Shown here: in pieces, positions 1-7,198 of the stretch | How the letters are laid out: every line of letters starts with the position of its first letter | How positions within the stretch are numbered: position 1 is the stretch's first letter | Assembly: GCA_001953215.1 (NCBI GenBank) | Contig: CP019169.1 | Location: 2,170,001-2,234,000, forward strand | Length of the DNA: 64,000 bases | Direction of reading: 5' to 3' | Origin: Betaproteobacteria bacterium GR16-43 | GTDB taxonomy: Bacteria; Pseudomonadota; Gammaproteobacteria; Burkholderiales; Usitatibacteraceae | Position numbers and translations under genes: made by a program | The notes under the pieces: model-generated | What the model saw: only the letters and a program-made list of their open reading frames with translations | Told to the model about the DNA's origin: nothing | Databases searched by the model: none

Positions 1-1
1 G

Positions 2-541
2 GAGCTCGCCACCGACGGGGGCATGGCGCTGCTGATGGTCTGCTTCGGCATCATGCTGTACCTCGCGTTCCGCTTCGAGTGGCGCTTCGCCGTGGCCACC
101 ATCATCGCGAACCTGCACGACGTCGTGATCATCCTGGGCTTCTTCTCGTTCTTCCAGTGGGAATTCTCGCTGCCGGTGCTGGCCGCGATCCTCGCCATCC
201 TGGGCTATTCGGTGAACGAATCGGTCGTGGTGTTCGACCGGGTGCGCGAGAACTTCAAGAAGCTGCGCAAGGCGAGCGTGGACGAGGTGATGGACGCCTC
301 GATCACGGGAACCATCTCGCGCACGATCATCACCCACGGTTGCACGCAGATGATGGTGCTGTCGATCTTCTTCTTCGGCGGTGCGAGCCTGCACAACTTC
401 GCGCTGGCCCTCACCATCGGGATCTGCTTCGGCATCTACTCCTCGGTGCTGGTGGCCGCGCCGCTTGCGAAGTACCTCGGGGCGTCGCGCGAGGACTTCG
501 TGAAACCGGAGAAGAAGGCGCAACTGGACGCGATGCCTTGA
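2..541 (+). CDS. secF: Protein translocase subunit SecF, 3' part (5' end outside window)
   Basis: This is the C-terminal 179 residues of SecF, which works with SecD and uses the proton motive force to help SecYEG export proteins across the inner membrane. The frame is open from the first bases of the window, so the start lies upstream; the family is about 300 residues, so a little over half is present. The SecD/SecF hallmark GYSVNESVVVFDRVREN is seen, with about four membrane segments around it and a short polar charged tail. secD is expected just upstream. The identification is secure; only the truncation by the window edge limits it. Confidence 0.95.
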   Translation, partial: ELATDGGMALLMVCFGIMLYLAFRFEWRFAVATIIANLHDVVIILGFFSFFQWEFSLPVLAAILAILGYSVNESVVVFDRVRENFKKLRKASVDEVMDASITGTISRTIITHGCTQMMVLSIFFFGGASLHNFALALTIGICFGIYSSVLVAAPLAKYLGASREDFVKPEKKAQLDAMP

Positions 542-548
542 TCGCTCT

Positions 549-581
549 CCCTCTCCCTTGGGAGGGGGCCGGGGAGAGGGT
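549..581. repeat. REP-type palindromic repeat, copy 1 (secF-dedA spacer)
   Basis: This 33-bp G/C-rich element has a pyrimidine-rich left half (CCCTCTCCCTTGGGAG) that pairs with the purine-rich right half. It matches the copy inside nrdB at 48921-48953 at 32 of 33 bases. Here it fills the secF-dedA spacer, and its right arm GGGGAGAGGG forms the Shine-Dalgarno sequence of dedA. Elements of this kind are widespread in proteobacterial genomes; mobilisation by a REP-associated transposase is only inferred, since none is in the window. Confidence 0.75.
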
Positions 582-584
582 CCC

Positions 585-1223
585 GTGGAACTGATCGCTT
601 CCTTCCTCGACCTCGTCCTGAACCTGGACGCGCACCTCGGGGTCCTGGTCCAGAACTACGGAGCGTGGATCTACGCGATCCTCTTCGCGATCATCTTCGC
701 GGAGACGGGCCTGGTGGTCACGCCGATCCTGCCGGGCGATTCCCTGCTGTTCGTGGCCGGCGCCGTCGCGGCCGCGGGCGGGATGGACGTGCACCTGCTC
801 GTCGTGGTGCTGGTCTTCGCCGCGGTGCTCGGCAACTCCACCAACTACGCGATCGGGCACTGGCTCGGCGCCACGTTCTTCCGCGACCGGGGCGCGCGCT
901 GGCTGAACCCCGAATATCTCGAGCGCACCCACGCCTTCTACGAGAAGCACGGCGGCATGGCGGTGGTCCTTTCGCGCTTCGTCCCCATCATTCGCACGTA
1001 CGTTCCGTTCGTGGCGGGCCTCGGGTCGATGACCCCGGCCCGCTTCACCGCCTACAACATCGGCAGCGCGATCGCGTGGGTGGCTTCGCTCACGTACGCG
1101 GGATACTTTTTCGGCAACATCCCGTGGGTGAAGCAGAACCTGAGTTTCATCATCCTGGGGATCCTCGTCGTGAGCACCGTGCCGGTCGCCCTTGCGGCCC
1201 TGCGCGCACGCAAGTCGGCCTAG
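585..1223 (+). CDS. DedA family inner-membrane protein
   Basis: This 212-residue polytopic protein belongs to the DedA/SNARE-associated family (PF09335), inner-membrane proteins linked to envelope homeostasis and lipid-carrier flipping. Visible hallmarks are GDSLLFVAG in the N-terminal part, the re-entrant signature SRFVPIIRTYVPFVAGL in the middle, and a C-terminal hydrophobic helix followed by basic residues. I chose the GTG at 585 because a strong GGGGAGAGGG ribosome site lies just before it. A TTG at 558 is in frame but would add nine repeat-encoded residues. The stop overlaps the AGGAGG of the next gene. Which DedA subgroup and lipid it serves cannot be told. Confidence 0.9.
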   Translation: MELIASFLDLVLNLDAHLGVLVQNYGAWIYAILFAIIFAETGLVVTPILPGDSLLFVAGAVAAAGGMDVHLLVVVLVFAAVLGNSTNYAIGHWLGATFFRDRGARWLNPEYLERTHAFYEKHGGMAVVLSRFVPIIRTYVPFVAGLGSMTPARFTAYNIGSAIAWVASLTYAGYFFGNIPWVKQNLSFIILGILVVSTVPVALAALRARKSA

Positions 1224-1231
1224 GAGGCGCC

Positions 1232-1696
1232 ATGCTCGAAGCCCACGTGTTCGACATCTCGCGCATCATCCAGCTCGCCGTGGCGCCTGTGTTCCTGCTG
1301 ACGGCGGTCGGCACGCTGATCAATGCATTGATCAACCGGCTGGGCCGGTCGGTGGACCGCCGCCGCCAGCTGGAGGAGCTGGTCCCCGCCATGGAAGGCG
1401 AGACGCGCCAGCGCATGCTGGATGAGCTCTACATGGTCGCGCGTCGGGTACGCCTCACGCTCTGGTCGATCGCGTTCGCGGTGACCTCGGCGCTGCTCGT
1501 GTGCCTGCTGATCAGCTTCGCGTTCGTGGGCGCCTTCATCACGGTCGACCTGGCGCGCACGGTGGCGGCGCTCTTCATCGGCAGCATGGGGATGCTCACG
1601 CTGAGCCTGCTGCTTTTCCTGCGCGAGGTGTTCCTCGCCGCCATGGCGATGCCGCACCCCGCCTCGGTTCAGGGCTTCCTGGACGAGCGCAAGTAG
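1232..1696 (+). CDS. DUF2721 family membrane protein
   Basis: The 154-residue product matches the DUF2721 pattern: a first hydrophobic segment (AVAPVFLLTAVGTLINALINR), a charged RSVDRRRQLEEL loop, then two closely spaced hydrophobic segments near residues 75-135. The family is of unknown function and is common in proteobacteria. The ATG sits eight bases after the dedA stop, with TAGGAGG formed across that stop, so the two are probably co-translated. Its 3' end overlaps the convergent DUF2069 gene by 28 bases. No catalytic residues stand out. Confidence 0.85.
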   Translation: MLEAHVFDISRIIQLAVAPVFLLTAVGTLINALINRLGRSVDRRRQLEELVPAMEGETRQRMLDELYMVARRVRLTLWSIAFAVTSALLVCLLISFAFVGAFITVDLARTVAALFIGSMGMLTLSLLLFLREVFLAAMAMPHPASVQGFLDERK

Positions 1697-2010
1697 GCGA
1701 CGATCGCGCCGAAGAACGCGAGGCTGAGGACGATCTCGGCGACGGCGAGGATGCGGCTGGGCCCGGGATCGGAGCCGGCCCGCACGGCACCCTCGGCCAC
1801 GTAGAGCCACACCAGCAGCGAACTCCACTGGTACGTGTAGCGCTTCCCGCGAAGGATGCCGAAGAGGGGTGCCAGCAGCGGCAGGACCTTCAGCACCAGC
1901 CACGAGCCCCCCGGGCGCAGCGGCGCCAGCCACAGCTCCCACGCGACGCAGAGGAAGATCAGCGCCACCAGCGTCGCGCAGGCGGCGAGGTGCGCCGCGC
2001 GCGTGCTCAC
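1669..2010 (-). CDS. DUF2069 family membrane protein
   Basis: A 113-residue protein with four predicted membrane helices matching DUF2069 (motif LRGKRYTYQWSSLLVWLYVAEG). Members are usually encoded directly after wrbA in beta- and gammaproteobacteria, as here. The GTG start overlaps the wrbA TGA (GTGA), which suggests translational coupling. The 3' end overlaps the DUF2721 gene on the other strand. The function is unknown; the constant linkage to wrbA hints at a quinone-related membrane role, which is inference only. Confidence 0.85.
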   Translation of the reverse strand: MSTRAAHLAACATLVALIFLCVAWELWLAPLRPGGSWLVLKVLPLLAPLFGILRGKRYTYQWSSLLVWLYVAEGAVRAGSDPGPSRILAVAEIVLSLAFFGAIVAYLRSSRKP

Positions 2011-2615
2011 GCCGCGAGCTTCTTCGCCACCGTGGCCAGCCGCTGCCCGAGGGCGAACGCGAGCTTCGACTCCTCGTCGGTCACCGGGCGGTCGTTGCCG
2101 CCTCCGGAGACGTGCGTGGCGCCGTAGGGCGTGCCGCCGGAGCGCGTGGTGTTCAGCTCGGGCTGGGTGTACGGGATGCCGACCACCACCATGCCGTGGT
2201 GCAGCAGCGGGAACATCATCGAGACGAGCGTCGTCTCCTGGCCGCCGTGCATCGAAGCGGTGGACGAGAAGACCGCGGCGGGCTTGCCCGCGAGCGTGCC
2301 CGCGGCCCATTCGGCGCCGAGCGTGTCGATGAAGTGCTTCATGGGCGCGGCCATGTTGCCGAAACGCGTGGGCGAGCCGAGCGCCAGGCCCACGCATTCC
2401 ACGAGGTCGCGTTTCTCGACGTAGGGCGCGCCGTCGGCGGGAACGGCCGGGGCGGGCGGCACGGGCGCGGCGCCTTCCGTCACGGGCACCACGCGCGGCA
2501 CGGTGCGCACGCGCGCGCGCATTCCGTCGACGCTGTCGATGCCGCGCGCGATGGACTGGGCCAGGTTCTTCACGGAACCCGAAGCGCTGTAGTAGAGGAC
2601 GAGGATGTCAGCCAC
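2007..2615 (-). CDS. wrbA: NAD(P)H:quinone oxidoreductase WrbA
   Basis: This 202-residue flavodoxin-fold enzyme should reduce quinones by two electrons using NAD(P)H and bound FMN, protecting against one-electron redox cycling. The N-terminal LVLYYSASGSVKNLAQ is the phosphate-binding loop of FMN. The WrbA signatures GSPTRFGNMAAPMK and GGGNDRPVTDEE are both present, and length fits the family (about 198). The start is a GTG at 2615, since upstream residues are not family-like. It lies only 13 bases from the GTG of the divergent yihY gene. DUF2069 follows with a GTGA overlap. Confidence 0.93.
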   Translation of the reverse strand: MADILVLYYSASGSVKNLAQSIARGIDSVDGMRARVRTVPRVVPVTEGAAPVPPAPAVPADGAPYVEKRDLVECVGLALGSPTRFGNMAAPMKHFIDTLGAEWAAGTLAGKPAAVFSSTASMHGGQETTLVSMMFPLLHHGMVVVGIPYTQPELNTTRSGGTPYGATHVSGGGNDRPVTDEESKLAFALGQRLATVAKKLAA

Positions 2616-2628
2616 GGTAATATGATAC

Positions 2629-3849
2629 GTGCTGAAACGAATCCAAGACGTCTTGGGCTTCCTGCGTTTCGTGTTCCGTCGCTGGACGGAAGACCGCTGC
2701 CCGCAGATCGCCGCGAGCCTCACCTACACCACGCTGCTCGCCCTCGTGCCGGTGTTCGCCATCGCGGTGGCGCTGCTCTCCTCGATGCCGTTCTTCGAGG
2801 AGGTGATGGTCCGGCTGAAGATCTTCCTGCTCCTGAACCTGGTGCCCGAGCTCGCCGGCAAGATCATCGTCGAGTACATGGAGCCGTTCGCGCGCAACGC
2901 CGCACGCATCACCGGGATCAGCTTCGCCGCGCTCTTCGTGATGGGCATCGGGATGATGTGGAGCGTGGACAAGTCGTTGAATACCATCTGGCGCGTCCGG
3001 CGCACGCGCGCGTGGCCGGTCTCGATCCTCGCCTATGTCGCGCTGCTGGTGCTGGGCCCGCTGCTCGTGGGCATCAGCGTCACGGTGACCACTTACCTGC
3101 TCACGCTGTCCTCGGATCTCGGGCAGTTTCCCAAGGGCGTGCAACCCTACCTGCTGAAGGCGGTGCCCATCGGCGTCAGCACCATCGCCTTCTTCCTCGC
3201 CTATCGGGTCGTTCCGCATCGTCGCGTGCCGACCCGCCACGCGCTGGTCGGGGGCTTCGTCGCGGCCCTGTTGTTCGAGGCGATGAAGGAAGTCTTCGCC
3301 TCCTACGTGGTGCGGGTACCGACGTACAGCCGGATCTACGGCACGTTCGCGACCATCCCGCTGTTCCTGCTGTGGGTGTACTTCTCGTGGCTCGTGATCC
3401 TCCTGGGCGCGGAAGTCACGGTCGCGGCGGGCTACTGGCACGACGGCCTGTGGCGCCGCGTGGCGTCGCCCGGCGTGCGTTTTCGCGACGCCGTCGAGTT
3501 GGGCCGCCTCCTCGTGAAGTCTCCCGGGAAGGCCATGGAATTCGAGGAGCTGCGTCGCGCCGCAGGCATTCCTTCCGAACAGCTGGAGGACGCGCTGGCC
3601 CATCTCGAGGATGCGGACATCGTCGTCCGCGTGGGCAAGCATGAGTTCCTGCTCGCGCGCGCACCGGGGGACATCTCCCTGGGCGACATCTACCGCGCCG
3701 CGGTATCGCCCCACGCGCGCCTCGAACCCGGGGAATGGAGCGCGTATTCGAGCGACGTCGCGGACGTGGTGAACCAGTTCGAGACGCTGCTGAGCCGCCC
3801 CGTCACCGAGCTCGGCAAGCCCGATGAGGCGGCCGCGTCAGGACGGTGA
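2629..3849 (+). CDS. YihY/BrkB family inner-membrane protein (UPF0761)
   Basis: A 406-residue protein of the YihY/virulence-factor BrkB family (PF03631), often mislabelled ribonuclease BN. The conserved entry RCPQIAASLTYTTLLALVP is at residues 24-42, followed by about six hydrophobic segments ending near residue 275 (FSWLVILLGAEVTVA). The C-terminal 130 residues are soluble and look like a winged helix (SPGKAMEFEELRRAAGIP, then a predicted recognition helix). That extension is usual in longer betaproteobacterial members. The start is a GTG. The 3' end overlaps the convergent PilZ-like gene by 12 bases. Transport substrate is unknown. Confidence 0.88.
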   Translation: MLKRIQDVLGFLRFVFRRWTEDRCPQIAASLTYTTLLALVPVFAIAVALLSSMPFFEEVMVRLKIFLLLNLVPELAGKIIVEYMEPFARNAARITGISFAALFVMGIGMMWSVDKSLNTIWRVRRTRAWPVSILAYVALLVLGPLLVGISVTVTTYLLTLSSDLGQFPKGVQPYLLKAVPIGVSTIAFFLAYRVVPHRRVPTRHALVGGFVAALLFEAMKEVFASYVVRVPTYSRIYGTFATIPLFLLWVYFSWLVILLGAEVTVAAGYWHDGLWRRVASPGVRFRDAVELGRLLVKSPGKAMEFEELRRAAGIPSEQLEDALAHLEDADIVVRVGKHEFLLARAPGDISLGDIYRAAVSPHARLEPGEWSAYSSDVADVVNQFETLLSRPVTELGKPDEAAASGR

Positions 3850-5415
3850 GATGTGGAAGAGTTCGAAGCGCCCGGTCTTCTCGATGAGGCTGGTGGCGCG
3901 CACCTTCCGCACCGCGCCATCCTCTTCCATCTCGAATTCGCGCAGGTCCGCGTAGGTCGTCGGCGGCGCGAGGAGCGAGTCGGCGTCCTCCGAACCCTCC
4001 GACTCGTACAGCAGCAGGCCGATCTTCACGGTGCCGCTGGCGGTGATGGACGGCGTGACCGCCACCACGCGCGCGGCGGGCGCCAGGAACTGGATGCCGA
4101 ACTCCATGCCGCCGTCGTCGAGCATCGTGAGCCAGCGCACCACGCCGATGGTCCAGCGCGACTTGCCGAGGAACTTGATGCCGAGCGCTTCGCCCACGGA
4201 GATGCTCTGGTTCGTGGCGCCGACGCGTTTCACCTTGAGCCCGCCCGCGCTCTGGTTCACCACGTCCCACTCGTTCACCTGCAGGCCCTTGGAAACCTCG
4301 TCGTCGGGCACGCTGATGAGCGGGATGGTGATGCCGCTCTCGATCGCCTGCGTTTCGGTGCCCACGTCGATGCTCGCCTGCTGCCCGACGAAGTGGCTCA
4401 GCGTGCGCAGCCCCGCGCAGATGGCCACGCTCGTTTCCATCGGGTCGCGGCGGAAGGCTCGCTTCGGCGGATCACCCCAGAGCGCGATCAGCTTCACCAG
4501 GAGCTGCATCGCGTCCAGGCTGATCATGCGGCTCATGGTCGCGGAGACATTGCCCGAGTCGATCGCGACCTTGCGCTGCCGCAGGCGGTCCACCAGCGGA
4601 TTGGCGTCGAGCAGGCGCGCGTTCGGCCCGCCCGGATCGTCCGAGGCCGAGGTGAGCGGCTTGGGAGGCTTGTCGGTGTCGCAGGGCACGAGGAAGTGCG
4701 CGGCGGGGCTCGTGGCCGGGCGCGTGGTGCCGATCGTGGCGAGGCTCCGGTTGCCGCGCAGCAACTCGATCGTCCGGTCGACCTCGCCCTGGATCAGGCG
4801 GTACGGATCGGTGAGCGAGAGCAGCAGCGACTCGAGGTAGAGGTCGGTGACCGTGAGCTTGGTCTCCGCATCGCCGACTTCATTCGCGATGTTCTCCTGC
4901 ACCGCGAAGAGGTAGAGCGCGTTGATCTCCTTCCAGAGCCCGGGCGGCAGCGGCGTGTAGGACTTGTACGAGGCGCGCATGCCTTCCGCGGCGTACTCCA
5001 TCGCACGGAACACGAGGCCCGGGAGCTGCTTCTTCGCGCCGAACGCGATGAGCTTGCCGGTCTTCTCGAGGATGGCGATCTTGTAGCCGTTGGCGAGCTC
5101 GGCGGCGATCTCGCGCGCGAGCCCGAGGCATTCGCGCGCCTTCGCGCCCAACGGCAACGGGGCCTTGGAGTAGACCGCGTCGAGTTCGTCGAGGACCACG
5201 GCGCTGATCGGCCGATAGGCCTCCAGCACGGCGAGGCGGTCGTCCAGTTCGATCTTGGCGCGCGAGAGGCCCGCGAGGTTCACGCGGATCTTCTTCGCGG
5301 CCTCGATGCTCTGGGCGAGGGGGAGGGACTCCAGCCAGGCTTTCGCCTGCTTGGGCCGGATCTCCAGGTCTTTCGGGGCAGCGGCGCGTACGGGAACGGA
5401 CAGATCGAGCGGCAT
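3838..5415 (-). CDS. Large cytoplasmic protein with degenerate C-terminal PilZ-like domain
   Basis: This 525-residue protein has no signal peptide or membrane segment. Residues 1-370 are mostly helical and resemble no catalytic family I recognise. The C-terminal 130 residues read like a PilZ fold: NQSAGGLKVKR in place of the usual D/NxSxxG strand, then VGEALGIKF, then WTIGVVRWLTM and GIQFLAP. The upstream RxxxR arginines that grip cyclic di-GMP are not visible, so ligand binding is doubtful. It is convergent with yihY and divergent from the thioredoxin-like gene. I would call it a PilZ-like protein of unknown function; the fold assignment is moderately sure. Confidence 0.6.
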   Translation of the reverse strand: MPLDLSVPVRAAAPKDLEIRPKQAKAWLESLPLAQSIEAAKKIRVNLAGLSRAKIELDDRLAVLEAYRPISAVVLDELDAVYSKAPLPLGAKARECLGLAREIAAELANGYKIAILEKTGKLIAFGAKKQLPGLVFRAMEYAAEGMRASYKSYTPLPPGLWKEINALYLFAVQENIANEVGDAETKLTVTDLYLESLLLSLTDPYRLIQGEVDRTIELLRGNRSLATIGTTRPATSPAAHFLVPCDTDKPPKPLTSASDDPGGPNARLLDANPLVDRLRQRKVAIDSGNVSATMSRMISLDAMQLLVKLIALWGDPPKRAFRRDPMETSVAICAGLRTLSHFVGQQASIDVGTETQAIESGITIPLISVPDDEVSKGLQVNEWDVVNQSAGGLKVKRVGATNQSISVGEALGIKFLGKSRWTIGVVRWLTMLDDGGMEFGIQFLAPAARVVAVTPSITASGTVKIGLLLYESEGSEDADSLLAPPTTYADLREFEMEEDGAVRKVRATSLIEKTGRFELFHISPS

Positions 5416-5499
5416 GAGAGGACCTGCTAAGCTTTGATTTTGATGGATTTTTTAGGTCTTCCCGGTCTGCCAGCCGGTGCAGGACCAAGGATAGATGAA

Positions 5500-5967
5500 A
5501 TGCCCTTGAAAACCAATTGCTTAAGCGTTGCGTTCGTCATTTTCGCGGCGCTGCTGTCCTTCGCGGCCCACGCGGATGCCTTCGAGGTGACCGATACGGA
5601 CGGCAAGCGCCTTCGCCTCGCCGACTACAAGGGCCGGTGGGTCGTGGTGAATTTCTGGGCCACGTGGTGCGCGCCCTGCGTGAAGGAAATCCCCGAGATC
5701 GCGGAGTTCGCGCGTGCGCACAAGGACGTCGCGGTGATCGGCATCGCACTCGACATCGAGGAAGGCGTCGAGAAGACAAAGGCTTTCGCGAAGAAGGTCG
5801 GCCACGACTATCCGCTCGCGCTCGAGGAACCGTCGATCGAGAAGCAGTTCGGAAAAGTGAAGGGACTGCCGGTCACGAAGATCTACGATCCGGCCGGGAA
5901 GAAAATCTACGACCGGCTCGGGACCGTCTCGAAGAAATTCCTCGAAGAGACGACCAAGCAAAAATAA
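5500..5967 (+). CDS. TlpA-like periplasmic thioredoxin-fold protein
   Basis: The 155-residue product has a signal peptide (residues 1-27, ending AAHADA) and a thioredoxin domain of the TlpA/ResA type. The active site WCAPC has cysteines at residues 57 and 60, and the later cis-proline is in GLPVTKIYDP. It probably reduces or isomerises disulfides of periplasmic proteins, for example apocytochromes. I chose the ATG at 5500 because the signal peptide begins there; an ATG at 5434 is also in frame but adds 22 unlike residues. The last codons run into the left arm of a 93-bp palindrome. Confidence 0.85.
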   Translation: MPLKTNCLSVAFVIFAALLSFAAHADAFEVTDTDGKRLRLADYKGRWVVVNFWATWCAPCVKEIPEIAEFARAHKDVAVIGIALDIEEGVEKTKAFAKKVGHDYPLALEEPSIEKQFGKVKGLPVTKIYDPAGKKIYDRLGTVSKKFLEETTKQK

Positions 5968-6054
5968 TTGGGGTCAGACTCCCATTAAGTTAATTCGGAT
6001 GCGGGATACCGCATCGGCGGAATTAACTTAATGGGAGTCTGACCCCAATTATTT
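5962..6054. repeat. 93-bp perfect palindrome between convergent genes
   Basis: Perfect 35-bp arms (5962-5996 and 6020-6054) carry the core TTGGGGTCAGACTCCCATTA. They flank a 23-base centre that itself holds a 7-bp stem (5998-6004 with 6009-6015). The element begins at the stop region of the thioredoxin-like gene and ends one base before the stop codon of the transglycosylase gene. GGGGTCAGAC-type repeats recur in many proteobacteria and resemble the substrates of REP-associated tyrosine transposases. As RNA it would form a very strong hairpin from either side, so it may serve as a bidirectional terminator. Confidence 0.85.
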
Positions 6055-6651
6055 CTAGCCGAGCGCCCAGCGGGCGCGGTAGGCCGCGAGGACGCGCCCC
6101 GGATACTCGGGCTTGCCGAGCGAACCGTTGTAGCGGCCCAGCGCATTCGTGAGGTTGCCGGACTCGCGATCGAGGTAGTGGCGCAGGATCACGCACCCGT
6201 AACGCAGGTTCACGCGCTCCGTGAAGATGTTCTGCCCGGGATCGCCCAGCTCCTTCAGCCAGAACGGCATCACCTGCATGTAGCCGCGCGCGCCGGCCTT
6301 GGAGACGGCGTACTTGCGAAACTGGCTCTCCACGTCGATCACGGCCAGCACCATGTGCGGGTCGAGCCCCGCGCGCATCGATTCGTAGCGCACGAGCGCG
6401 AGGAAGTTGCGGGCCGCGTCCTCATCCTTGAAGCGCGGCTGCACGCGCTTGGTCATCACGCGCACCCACGCGCGCAGGTCGAGGTCGTTCCATTCGAAGG
6501 TGGCCCGGTCGTTGACGGAGCGTGTGAGCGCGGCGCGGACCGAGGCCGTGAGGATTTCGTACTGCTGGGCGCCGGCGCGCGCGGCGCGGGGAAGGAGAAG
6601 CGCCGCGGCCATTGCCGCGAACGCGGCGAGCAGCGTGCGCCGGGAAGGCAT
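6055..6651 (-). CDS. Lytic transglycosylase, SLT domain
   Basis: A 198-residue exported murein hydrolase of the soluble lytic transglycosylase family, which cleaves peptidoglycan to 1,6-anhydromuramyl products. After a twin-arginine-like or Sec signal (MPSRRTLLAAF, cleavage near ARA), the SLT motif ESQF places the catalytic glutamate at residue 108. GARGYMQVMP follows at 110-119, and the NGSLG/YPGRV region near the end completes the lysozyme-like fold. The ATG is one base downstream of the GNAT stop, so it is the third gene of a proS-GNAT-slt operon. In betaproteobacteria this trio is a frequent arrangement. Confidence in family is high, in substrate details low. Confidence 0.9.
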   Translation of the reverse strand: MPSRRTLLAAFAAMAAALLLPRAARAGAQQYEILTASVRAALTRSVNDRATFEWNDLDLRAWVRVMTKRVQPRFKDEDAARNFLALVRYESMRAGLDPHMVLAVIDVESQFRKYAVSKAGARGYMQVMPFWLKELGDPGQNIFTERVNLRYGCVILRHYLDRESGNLTNALGRYNGSLGKPEYPGRVLAAYRARWALG

Positions 6652-6652
6652 G

Positions 6653-7198
6653 TCAGCCCGTGCGCCGGTTCGCATAGACCATCGCCGCCTTGCCCATCAT
6701 GTCGACCGTGCCGTCGCGCACGAAGCCCAGCTTCTCCGCCACCCGCACCGAGCGCTCGTTGCCGGGGCGGATCAGGCTGATCACACGCTCGCGCTTCAGC
6801 GTCTCCGTTGCGTAGGCATAGGTGACCTTCGCGGCCTCGCTGGCATAGCCCATGCCCCAGTGCGGCCGCGCGATGAGCCAGCCCAGCTCGAAGCCCGGCC
6901 AGCCTTCGACGTCGAGGAAGCCCGCGCGCCCGATCAGCTCGCCGCGCGCCTTCGTCTCGATGGCCCACATGCCGTAGCCCTTCACCAGCCAGTGCCCGAG
7001 CACGCCCGCGATGGAGCGCCACGTGTCCATGCGCGACAGGGCCTTGCCCTCGCCGATGTACTGCATGGTCTCGGCATCGGCATACATCGCCGCGAACCCG
7101 TCGAGGTCGCGTTCCTCCATGAAGCGAAGGCGCAGGCGCTCGGTCTCGAGGGTCACGCCCTCGGGAAAGTGCCGCGCGCCCGGCCAGCGTGCCGTCAT
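6653..7198 (-). CDS. GNAT family N-acetyltransferase (RimJ/RimL type)
   Basis: This 181-residue protein has the layout of RimJ/RimL-type GNAT enzymes, which move an acetyl group from acetyl-CoA to an amine. Residues 15-30 ([17 protein letters not shown]) are the typical opening. The acetyl-CoA motif appears as [19 protein letters not shown], and the later [17 protein letters not shown] forms the C-terminal strand-helix. The ATG overlaps the proS stop (ATGA). The acetylated substrate cannot be told; ribosomal-protein N-termini, amino acids or drugs are all possible in this family. Confidence 0.85.
   Translation of the reverse strand: MTARWPGARHFPEGVTLETERLRLRFMEERDLDGFAAMYADAETMQYIGEGKALSRMDTWRSIAGVLGHWLVKGYGMWAIETKARGELIGRAGFLDVEGWPGFELGWLIARPHWGMGYASEAAKVTYAYATETLKRERVISLIRPGNERSVRVAEKLGFVRDGTVDMMGKAAMVYANRRTG

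Noticed and set aside
5434-5499. Longer N-terminus for the thioredoxin-like protein
   Set aside because: The extra 22 residues precede a complete signal peptide starting at 5500 and look like non-coding sequence.
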